Source: Ferruginibacter sp. HRS2-29
Lineage (GTDB): Bacteria; Bacteroidota; Bacteroidia; Chitinophagales; Chitinophagaceae
DNA length: 64,000 nt
Assembly: GCF_024343615.1 (NCBI RefSeq)
Contig: NZ_RJUB01000004.1
Location: forward strand, 62,001-126,000
Direction: 5' to 3'
Shown: positions 57,806-64,000 of the stretch, in pieces
Layout: every line of letters starts with the position of its first letter
Position numbering within the stretch: the first letter of the stretch is position 1
The notes under the pieces: generated by a model
What the model was told of the DNA's origin: nothing
The model's input: the letters and a program-made list of their open reading frames with translations, nothing else
Databases searched by the model: none
Program-made: the position numbers and the translations under genes

Positions 57806-58947
57806 TATAATATTCCTTTGGTAGATGGAAGAGAATTGTTGTTAATGTCACGTTTCACCGCACTCCTGATCGCTTTGGCAAAGGCTTTAAAAATGGCTTC
57901 TATTTTATGATGTTCATTTTCTCCTTCGGCTTTGATATTGAGATTGCATTTTGCGGCGTCGCTGAACGATTTGAAAAAATGAAAAAACATTTCCGTTGGC
58001 ATCTCTCCTATCTTTTCCCTTTTGAAACCGGCGTCCCACACGATCCAGTTACGGCCACCAAAATCAATCGCCACCTGGGCAAGACAATCATCCATCGGCA
58101 ATAAAAACCCATACCGGTTTATACCTTTCTTATGCCCCAAAGCCTTTGCAAATGCTTCACCAAGTGCAATCCCGGTGTCTTCTATGGTATGATGCTCATC
58201 TATATGCAGATCACCCCTGCAGGTTATCGAAAGATCAAGTTGCCCATGTTTTGCCAGTTGATCCAGCATATGATCAAAAAAAGAAATACCGGTATGTACA
58301 GAAGAAATCCCTGTTCCATCGAGGTTGAGCGTAACCGTTATTTTTGTTTCATTTGTATTACGTTCCTGTGTAATTTGCCTTGGTGGCAACTTCAGGTATT
58401 CGTAGATATTTTTCCAGTCCGGGGTATCCAACACGATCGTTCCTTTTTTCAATTCTTCAAAAGAATTGTTTATTTCCATCGCACCCAGCTGGGGATCATT
58501 ATTCAACCAGAACCCTTTGCAGGAAAGGTTTTTAGCAAGCTGCATATCTGTGATGCGATCACCGATGACAAATGACCCGGTGAGGTCATATTTTTCTTTA
58601 TCGAAGTAAGCCGTCAATAATCCCGTAGCTGGTTTACGCGTTGGCGCATGCTGCTCCGGAAAAGTTTTATCGATCAGTACTTCCGAAAAAAATATCTGTT
58701 CGTTTTCAAGGCTCTTCATCACAAGATTATGAACAGGCCAGAATGTATCTTCAGGAAATGTATCCGTTCCCAATCCATCCTGGTTGGTGATCATCACCAG
58801 CTCGTAATCAAGTTCTGCAGCAATTTTGCGGAGATAATAAAACATATCGGGATAAAATTCCAGTTTGCTGAAATCATCCAGTTGATAGGTTGGCGGCGCT
58901 TCTTTGATAAGCGTACCATCGCGATCGATGAATAATACTTTTTTCAT
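57805..58947 (-). CDS. hisB: Bifunctional histidinol-phosphatase / imidazoleglycerol-phosphate dehydratase
   Basis: 380 residues, a HAD phosphatase fused to an IGPD domain. The HAD nucleophile motif is [15 protein letters not shown] (about residues 3-17), with [16 protein letters not shown] as motif III/IV. The IGPD domain begins near residue 190 ([19 protein letters not shown]), with [16 protein letters not shown] and [17 protein letters not shown] metal-binding His segments. Such fusions are common in Bacteroidota and Gammaproteobacteria. Its start overlaps hisC by 4 bases. Confidence 0.96.
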   Translation of the reverse strand: MKKVLFIDRDGTLIKEAPPTYQLDDFSKLEFYPDMFYYLRKIAAELDYELVMITNQDGLGTDTFPEDTFWPVHNLVMKSLENEQIFFSEVLIDKTFPEQHAPTRKPATGLLTAYFDKEKYDLTGSFVIGDRITDMQLAKNLSCKGFWLNNDPQLGAMEINNSFEELKKGTIVLDTPDWKNIYEYLKLPPRQITQERNTNETKITVTLNLDGTGISSVHTGISFFDHMLDQLAKHGQLDLSITCRGDLHIDEHHTIEDTGIALGEAFAKALGHKKGINRYGFLLPMDDCLAQVAIDFGGRNWIVWDAGFKREKIGEMPTEMFFHFFKSFSDAAKCNLNIKAEGENEHHKIEAIFKAFAKAIRSAVKRDINNNSLPSTKGIL

Positions 58948-59996
58948 CCTTTGTATTGTTTAAATATTTGAACGAGTTTTTTATTTTCAGCAGGTGTACC
59001 GATGGTGATCCTTAAACTATTTTCACACAAAGGTTCACGGCTCCGGTTTCGTACCACGATCCCGTTTTCCGCAAGGAATTTATATAAGCCTTCTGCATCC
59101 CTAACTTTTACCAGAATGAAATTGGCATCGCTCGGATAAACTTTTTCTACATAAGACAAGTCAGCCAATTCATCGCCAACCCAGTCTTTTTGAGCCACTA
59201 CTTCTTTTATCCAACCATTTACCAGGGTTGTATTCGTCAATGCCTCTGTTGCCATCTGCTGCGATGCTTCATTGATATTATAAGGTGGTTTTACTTTGTT
59301 GAAAAGATCGATGATATCCATCGACGCATAACATAACCCTACCCGCAATGCCGCCATGCCCCATGCTTTGGACAACGTCTGCATAACGATAAGATTAGGA
59401 TAAATGGTCAGTTCCTGTATGAATGTTTTCTGTTTGGAATAATTGATGTATGCCTCGTCAATGATCACGATTCCCGGAAATGTGTTGAGCAACTCCACTA
59501 CGTCATCCCGTTTCATATCATTCCCTGTAGGATTATTCGGCGAACAGATGAACAACATTTTTGTGTTCACATCTATGGCAGCAAGTATTGCAGGCACATC
59601 GAGCTGGTAACTAACGGTAAGGTTTACCCGCTTTATTGCCACATCGTTGATATTGGCACTCACTTCATACATTCCATAAGTAGGCGGACAAATGATCACA
59701 TTATCTTTTTGCGGGTCGCAGAAAATGCGGTAAGCCAGATCGATCACTTCATCACTGCCGTTTCCTATAAAAATATTTTCCGCCGGTACACCTTTGATCC
59801 TCGCCAGCTGAAACTTAAGCTGCCACTGCAATGGATCAGGATACCGGTTGTATTCATCTTCCATCGGCGATCCATATGCATTCTCATTCGCGTCGAGGAA
59901 TACGGACGCTTTTCCGGTAAATTCATGCCGGGCAGATGAATACGGTTTCAGCTGCTGAATATTTTTCCTGACCAGTTTATTAAGATCGATTGCCAT
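58944..59996 (-). CDS. hisC: Histidinol-phosphate aminotransferase
   Basis: 350 residues, a class II PLP aminotransferase. [20 protein letters not shown] is the N-terminal pattern, the PLP Lys lies in [17 protein letters not shown] (about residue 213), and [20 protein letters not shown] is the central motif. It transfers the amino group from glutamate to imidazole acetol phosphate. The 3' end overlaps hisB by 4 bases (ATGA) and the 5' end lies 3 bases after hisD. Confidence 0.95.
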   Translation of the reverse strand: MAIDLNKLVRKNIQQLKPYSSARHEFTGKASVFLDANENAYGSPMEDEYNRYPDPLQWQLKFQLARIKGVPAENIFIGNGSDEVIDLAYRIFCDPQKDNVIICPPTYGMYEVSANINDVAIKRVNLTVSYQLDVPAILAAIDVNTKMLFICSPNNPTGNDMKRDDVVELLNTFPGIVIIDEAYINYSKQKTFIQELTIYPNLIVMQTLSKAWGMAALRVGLCYASMDIIDLFNKVKPPYNINEASQQMATEALTNTTLVNGWIKEVVAQKDWVGDELADLSYVEKVYPSDANFILVKVRDAEGLYKFLAENGIVVRNRSREPLCENSLRITIGTPAENKKLVQIFKQYKG

Positions 59997-59999
59997 AAT

Positions 60000-61289
60000 C
60001 TATTTTTTTGAAATTTCATTCAGCCGGATGGATACGGCTTTTTTGTGTGCGTCCAACCCTTCGGCCGCAGCCATCAGTTCTACTGCATCCCCGATGTTGG
60101 CAAGACCTTGTTTTGTAAGCTTCTGAAATGTGATCTTTTTTACAAAACTATCCAATGAAACGCCGCTATAAGCTTTTGCAAAACTATTCGTGGGCAATGT
60201 ATGGTTTGTTCCGGAAGCATAATCACCAACGCTTTCGGGCGAATAATGCCCAAGGAAAACACTCCCCGCATTTACCACCGATCCCGCGAGTTTTTCCGCA
60301 TTATCCGAAGCAATGATGAGGTGTTCGGGTGCATATTCATTCAATAATTCAAAAGCTTCTCCTGTATCTTTTATCACCAATAGCCGGCTATTCTGCAATG
60401 CTTTTTCGGCAATCTCTTTTCGGGATAAAGTTTCCAATTGCAGATTGATCGCCTGTTTCACTGCTTCCACCAGATCTTCACTGGTCGCTACCAGCAACAC
60501 CTGGCTATCGGCGCCGTGCTCTGCCTGGCTCAACAGATCTGCCGCAACGAAAGATGGATGTGCAGTTTCATCTGCATAAACCGCTACTTCACTAGGGCCC
60601 GCGGGCATGTCGATCGCGATGCCTTCCTTGTTGATCAGTTGCTTGGCGCAGGTGACATATTGATTACCGGGACCAAATATCTTGCTTACCTGCGGAACTG
60701 TTTCCGTGCCGTATGCCATGGCGGCAATGGCCTGTACCCCGCCGATCTTGTACACTTTTTTTAAACCCAGCAGATCCGCGACATATAATATCACAGGGTT
60801 GATCTTTCCGTTTTTGTCAACCGGAGTACAAACGACAATTTCTTTACACCCCGCTATCCGTGCAGGTATGCCGAGCATGAGCAGGGTGGAAAATAATGGG
60901 GCCGATCCACCGGGAATGTATAATCCTACTTTTTCAATCGCCAGGTTCCTGCGCCAGCAAAATACACCGGGCATGGTTTCAATGATCTCGGGCTCCGCCT
61001 GCTGACGTTGATGAAAAACGGTGATATTTTTTTTTGCGATATCGATGGCGGCTTTTAATGCATCATCAACCAATGCAACAACTTCAATAAATTCAGCATC
61101 ACTCACCAATGTATTTTCATTTTCTACCCCGTCAAATAAACCGGAATACTTTTTAACGGCCCTGTCGCCATTCAGCTTAACATCCCGCAGTATTGTATCC
61201 ACAGTATTTTCCAGTGATTGGTTGTCGATGGAAGGACGGCGTAAAATGGAAGGCCATTCGTTTTTAGGAGGAGAGATAAATATTTGCAT
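60000..61289 (-). CDS. hisD: Histidinol dehydrogenase
   Basis: 429 residues. VCWRRNLAIEKVGLYIPGGS-like sequence (around residue 108), the Zn- and NAD-binding IFGPGNQYVTCAKQLINKEG, AGPSEVAVYADETAHPSFVA and the C-terminal TNHTLPTNSFAKAYSGVSLD are standard. It makes the last two oxidations to L-histidine. Located between hisG and hisC, with an inverted-repeat element between hisD and hisG; hisC follows 3 bases later. Confidence 0.96.
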   Translation of the reverse strand: MQIFISPPKNEWPSILRRPSIDNQSLENTVDTILRDVKLNGDRAVKKYSGLFDGVENENTLVSDAEFIEVVALVDDALKAAIDIAKKNITVFHQRQQAEPEIIETMPGVFCWRRNLAIEKVGLYIPGGSAPLFSTLLMLGIPARIAGCKEIVVCTPVDKNGKINPVILYVADLLGLKKVYKIGGVQAIAAMAYGTETVPQVSKIFGPGNQYVTCAKQLINKEGIAIDMPAGPSEVAVYADETAHPSFVAADLLSQAEHGADSQVLLVATSEDLVEAVKQAINLQLETLSRKEIAEKALQNSRLLVIKDTGEAFELLNEYAPEHLIIASDNAEKLAGSVVNAGSVFLGHYSPESVGDYASGTNHTLPTNSFAKAYSGVSLDSFVKKITFQKLTKQGLANIGDAVELMAAAEGLDAHKKAVSIRLNEISKK

Positions 61290-61294
61290 TCTTT

Positions 61295-61393
61295 TAATTA
61301 ATAATTAATAATTTTTTCGGATTGAATATTAAATAATAGTTAGAATGAATTTCCCGGGAAGGAATTATTAATTATTAACTATTAATTATTAAT
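61295..61393. repeat. Inverted-arm element between hisG and hisD (TTAATTATTAATT family)
   Basis: Left arm 61293-61313 (TTAATTAATAATTAATAATT), right arm 61363-61393 (AATTATTAATTATTAACTAT then TAATTATTAAT). Spacer about 50 bases. The only large spacer inside the his operon; the other gaps are 16 bases or less. Confidence 0.85.
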
Positions 61394-61394
61394 C

Positions 61395-62246
61395 CTACAC
61401 AATCATTTTTTCAATAGGTATCACAATGATCCCTTCGGCTTCAAATTGTTTCAGTTTTTCAATCACATCCCAGAAATCATTTTCATTCACCACACTCTGA
61501 ACGCTGCTCCAGCCTTCTTCTGCAAGGTTTACTACTGTTGGGCTTTTCATTCCGGGTAATAGTTTAAATATATTTCCTAACTGATGATTGGGTGCATTAA
61601 GAAGAATGTATTTGTTATTTTTCGCGGTCTTTACAGCATTTATGCGGAGCAATAATTTCTGCAGGATCGTTTTCTTTTCTTCCGGCAATTTTTTGTTCGT
61701 TACCAGTACTGCTTCAGATTGCAATATCGTTTCCACTTCCTTCAGGCCATTTGTAAACAGGGTGCTGCCGCTACTCACGAGATCGCAGATCGCATCTGCC
61801 AATCCGATACCGGGTGCTATTTCCACTGATCCGCTGATCTCATGTATCTCCGCATCCACTTTTTTTTCTGCCAGGTATTGCTGCAGCATCCCGGAGTAAG
61901 TGGTCGCTATTTTCAGTCCTTTCAGATCATTGACAGAATCGTATTTCATCGCTTTCGGAACCGCGATACTCAACCTGCATCTGCCGAACCCCAGCCTGTA
62001 CAACAACTCTATATCCTTATTTTTTTCGAGCAATACATTTTCGCCAACGATCCCGATATCTGCTACTCCATCGTATACATATTGGGGAATATCATCGTCA
62101 CGCAGAAAATAAACTTCCAGCGGAAAATTGAACGCTACAGTCTTCAATTGTTTGTTACCATTATTAAGCTCTATGCCGCATTCCTTCAGCAGTTTCACTG
62201 AATCTTCATAGAGTCTGCCTGATTTTTGAATTGCTATTTTTAACAT
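61395..62246 (-). CDS. hisG: ATP phosphoribosyltransferase, long form with regulatory domain
   Basis: 283 residues. LKIAIQKSGRLYEDSVKLLK opens the catalytic part, followed by YVYDGVADIGIVGENVLLEK, KIATTYSGMLQQYLAEKKVD and EISGSVEIAPGIGLADAICD. The C-terminal part (about 210-283: MKSPTVVNLAEEGWSSVQSV) is the ACT-like histidine-binding domain of the homohexameric long form, so feedback inhibition by histidine is expected without HisZ. First structural gene of the operon, behind the attenuator at 62271-62389. Confidence 0.97.
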   Translation of the reverse strand: MLKIAIQKSGRLYEDSVKLLKECGIELNNGNKQLKTVAFNFPLEVYFLRDDDIPQYVYDGVADIGIVGENVLLEKNKDIELLYRLGFGRCRLSIAVPKAMKYDSVNDLKGLKIATTYSGMLQQYLAEKKVDAEIHEISGSVEIAPGIGLADAICDLVSSGSTLFTNGLKEVETILQSEAVLVTNKKLPEEKKTILQKLLLRINAVKTAKNNKYILLNAPNHQLGNIFKLLPGMKSPTVVNLAEEGWSSVQSVVNENDFWDVIEKLKQFEAEGIIVIPIEKMIV

Positions 62247-62270
62247 GGGTGAATGAGTGAATAGGTGAAT

Positions 62271-62303
62271 AAAAAAAAGGGCTCACTTTTCAGTAAGCCC
62301 TTT
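62271..62303 (-). terminator. his operon attenuator terminator
   Basis: On the minus strand AAAGGGCTTACT, loop GAAA, AGTGAGCCCTTT (12 bp with one G-U), then eight U residues. It ends 24 bases before the hisG start, and the first arm can instead pair with 62337-62344 (see the leader entry). Confidence 0.9.
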
Positions 62304-62329
62304 CAAGAATATGTACAGTTACAGACATA

Positions 62330-62389
62330 TCAGCATAGCTTACCGTGTGGCAATGTATGATGATGATGTATGTATGTGAAATTTTGCAT
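62330..62389 (-). CDS. hisL: his operon leader peptide
   Basis: ATG at 62389 begins a 19-codon frame reading MQNFTYIHHHHTLPHGKLC, ended by TGA at 62330-62332. Five of 19 codons are His, four of them consecutive (codons 8-11) and one at codon 15. The GGUAAGCU directly after codon 15 (62344-62337) can pair over eight positions with GGCUUACU (62299-62292), the first arm of the terminator. Ribosome stalling on His codons would leave it free, forming the antiterminator; with charged tRNA-His the ribosome covers it and the terminator forms. The small hairpin AUAUGU/ACAUAU lies between the pairs. Confidence 0.9.
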   Translation of the reverse strand: MQNFTYIHHHHTLPHGKLC

Positions 62390-62396
62390 TGAGAAA

Positions 62397-62404
62397 CGAA
62401 GGTA
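62397..62404 (-). promoter_or_regulatory. Candidate his operon -7 element TACCTTCG
   Basis: On the minus strand TACCTTCG differs from TAnnTTTG at one base. It ends 7 bases before the leader peptide ATG, so the leader transcript would have almost no 5' untranslated region. Confidence 0.35.
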
Positions 62405-62588
62405 ATTAATAATTTATAATTAATAATGAATAATTAATAATTTTTTCAGGGCCAGATTTTAAGTTTCTTCAAATCCCGCAATTAGCTCGAAAAAACGGGC
62501 ACGATCATATAAATCATAGGAAATTACTACGTTGAACAGATTCGAAACCGGAAGAATTATTCATTATTAATTATTCATTATTAATTAA
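62402..62588. repeat. Inverted-arm element upstream of the his operon (TTAATTATTAATT family)
   Basis: Left arm 62402-62440 (TAATTAATAATTTATAATTA then AATGAATAATTAATAATT), right arm 62555-62588 (GAATTATTCATTATTAATTA then ATTATTAATTAA). Spacer about 115 bases. The right arm provides the TAA stop of the epimerase gene (Asn-stop). Confidence 0.8.
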
Positions 62589-63606
62589 ACAGCCCTTCAT
62601 TGATAGTGATCCCCAACCCGTTCCCTGTTGTATAAATGATCTTCCCCTGGTCAAAAGTAACTCCCGTTGCCACATCTTCTTTGAGTAATAATGGCCCATC
62701 CATATCCACATAATCCAGCAGTGGCGCCAGCTGTGCGATGGCAGCCGTTCCTACAGAACTCTCGTTCATGCACCCCACCATCACTTTCATCCCGAGCTCA
62801 CGGGCTTTTGTGATCATGCGGCGGGCGACAGTGATGCCGCTGCATTTAGTCAATTTTATATTGATCCCGTGAAAATGCCCGTAACATTTTTCTACATCTT
62901 CTTCCTTTACGCAAGCTTCATCAGCGATCAATGGCAGCGGCGATCTTTCATACAACACTTTCATTCCCTCCCAATCATCTTTTGCCAGGGGCTGTTCTAC
63001 GAATTCCACTCCCAGTTCCTTCAGCTGTGGTATTTTTTCCAAAGCCTGTTCCAGTGTCCAGCCTGCATTGGCATCCACCCGAAAAACCGCCTCCGTATGT
63101 TTTCGCAAAGCCGCTACCATTTCCACATCGCCTTCCACTCCTACTTTTATTTTATAGATCGGCCAGGGTTTCTCTTTCATCTTGCTTACCATGGTATCCA
63201 CATCGGCGATGCCGATGGTGAAATCCGTTGGTGGCGCTTTTGAAAGATCCAGTCCCCAAAGCTGATGCAGTTGTTTATTGCGAAGTTTTCCAAAAAGATC
63301 CCAGCCTGCCATGTCGAGCGCATTTACCAGGAAAGAATTTTGCGGAAAAAGATGGTGCAGGTAATGCCAATAGCGCTCCGGATCCTGGAATGAAAATTTC
63401 TCCACGAATTTTCTTTTCGTTTCCAGATCCTCCACCATTTTTTCTACGGGAATATTATAATATGCAATGGCTGGAGCCTCGCCATATCCCTTCACCCCTA
63501 AGTATTCCAGCTCTACGAGCAACGAAGGCTGATGGGTTTTTGTTCCTTTGGAAATCGTGAAAGGATGAGTGAAAGGTAGATTGATTGTTTTGTAGGAAAG
63601 GAGCAT
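62581..63606 (-). CDS. L-Ala-D/L-Glu (dipeptide) epimerase, enolase superfamily
   Basis: 341 residues. The enolase-superfamily (mandelate racemase/MLE) pattern is visible: YKIKVGVEGDVEMVAAL with the KxK acid/base lysine, VFRVDANAGWTLEQA (first metal Asp), FVEQPLAKDDWEGM (Glu), LIADEACVKEEDVEKCY (Asp) and INIKLTKCSGITVARRM (second Lys). This matches the peptidoglycan-recycling L-Ala-D/L-Glu epimerase group (YcjG/YkfB); related muconate or acylamino-acid enzymes are not excluded. It lies upstream of the his operon on the same strand but across its attenuator and a repeat element. Confidence 0.87.
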   Translation of the reverse strand: MLLSYKTINLPFTHPFTISKGTKTHQPSLLVELEYLGVKGYGEAPAIAYYNIPVEKMVEDLETKRKFVEKFSFQDPERYWHYLHHLFPQNSFLVNALDMAGWDLFGKLRNKQLHQLWGLDLSKAPPTDFTIGIADVDTMVSKMKEKPWPIYKIKVGVEGDVEMVAALRKHTEAVFRVDANAGWTLEQALEKIPQLKELGVEFVEQPLAKDDWEGMKVLYERSPLPLIADEACVKEEDVEKCYGHFHGINIKLTKCSGITVARRMITKARELGMKVMVGCMNESSVGTAAIAQLAPLLDYVDMDGPLLLKEDVATGVTFDQGKIIYTTGNGLGITINEGLFN

Positions 63607-63746
63607 GTTGTAAGGTGGTTAAGAGTAAGTTTAAGCATTAAAGACTTTTGAGGCAGGAGGCAGGATGCTGGTTGCTGGAAACCGGATGTCAGGAAAGCAT
63701 GTCCTGAAAGAACTGCTGGCAACTAACATCTATCCACTTACAACTT

Positions 63747-64000
63747 CTATCTCCCGCTATCCTCAATCTGCGAACGCAATTCTCCCGTAAAATCCTTATC
63801 TGCCAACAATTTTTCCATGGTAATATGCATGCGGTAATTCCATACGTGATCGGGATTGGCAGGAACGTTGATCCTTTCTTCCAGTGGATTTTGCCTGCGC
63901 AATCTCCCATTCATCGCAAGAAGGTCCTGCAGCAGGAATACACTCCACATGGCAGGTGCATACAAATGCTGGTTGATGATATCTTTCGCTATCCATGGTT
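63747..64000 (-). CDS. malQ: 4-alpha-glucanotransferase C-terminal end (5' part cut off by window edge)
   Basis: A minus-strand frame open from the window edge to a stop at 63747, 84 codons. Read in the same frame from the edge: PWIAKDIINQHLYAPAMWSV, then FLLQDLLAMNGRLRRQNPLE and EERINVPANPDHVWNYRMH. These, ending near TGELRSQIEDSGR, match what I recall of the C-terminus of the long MalQ (amylomaltase-type, GH77) of Bacteroidota, which transfers alpha-1,4-glucans. Only the last tenth or so of the gene is in view. The call rests on the INVPANP segment. Confidence 0.72.
   Translation of the reverse strand, partial: PWIAKDIINQHLYAPAMWSVFLLQDLLAMNGRLRRQNPLEERINVPANPDHVWNYRMHITMEKLLADKDFTGELRSQIEDSGR

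Overview
The window looks like chromosomal DNA from a Bacteroidota bacterium, most likely Chitinophagaceae or a close relative. The evidence is TAnnTTTG-type -7 promoter elements, no clear Shine-Dalgarno sequences, many lipoproteins with short Bacteroidota-style signal peptides, an ECF sigma factor coupled to an outer-membrane beta-barrel protein, long intergenic regions and moderate GC. No rRNA genes, prophage, insertion sequence or CRISPR array was seen.

Layout. 1-3.6 kb: a truncated nucleoid-associated protein gene, small unknown genes, a rhomboid protease and a tRNA-like sequence. 3.7-6.9 kb: an HD phosphohydrolase and cytochrome bd oxidase (cydA, cydB). 7-16.4 kb: cell-envelope genes (lipoprotein, sigma factor plus beta-barrel partner, scramblase-like protein, transglutaminase-like protein, GH88 hydrolase). 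16.5-17.4 kb: msrA/msrB. 17.4-17.8 kb: a hairpin-dense non-coding element. 17.8-24 kb: a tripartite RND efflux operon with a candidate operator at its promoter. 24-29.8 kb: AsmA-like protein, rlmH, a second rhomboid, tilS and a TPR protein. 30-32.3 kb: etfB and etfA, separated by a four-helix-bundle gene bracketed by inverted repeats. 32.5-39.1 kb: bifunctional nuclease, ispE, ornithine aminotransferase, VIT1-type and CDF metal transporters, a methyltransferase. 39.3-44.5 kb: acyl-CoA dehydrogenase and a tight ABC-transporter/YggS/TauE cluster. 44.5-54.9 kb: unknown lipoproteins, an HTH protein with clustered half-sites upstream, a TonB-like protein, an S9 peptidase, a PAP2 phosphatase, trmH and an M13 peptidase. 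55-62.4 kb: a complete histidine operon hisGDCBHAF(IE) on the minus strand. 62.6-64 kb: a dipeptide epimerase and the 3' end of malQ.

Three things stand out. (1) The histidine operon is preceded by a textbook transcription attenuator: a 19-residue leader peptide with four consecutive His codons plus a fifth, an antiterminator pairing, and a terminator with eight U residues. (2) About 20 intergenic regions are bracketed by inverted arms made of short tandem units (several unit families); the arms often supply or abut the stop codon of the neighbouring gene, and some split operons (cydA/cydB, hisG/hisD, etfB/etfA). The etfB/etfA copy carries a gene for the rRNA-intervening-sequence family of four-helix-bundle proteins, which suggests that the empty elements may be related to IVS-like elements. 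(3) A 127-nt multi-helix element at 17569-17695 looks like a structured RNA or a dispersed repeat.
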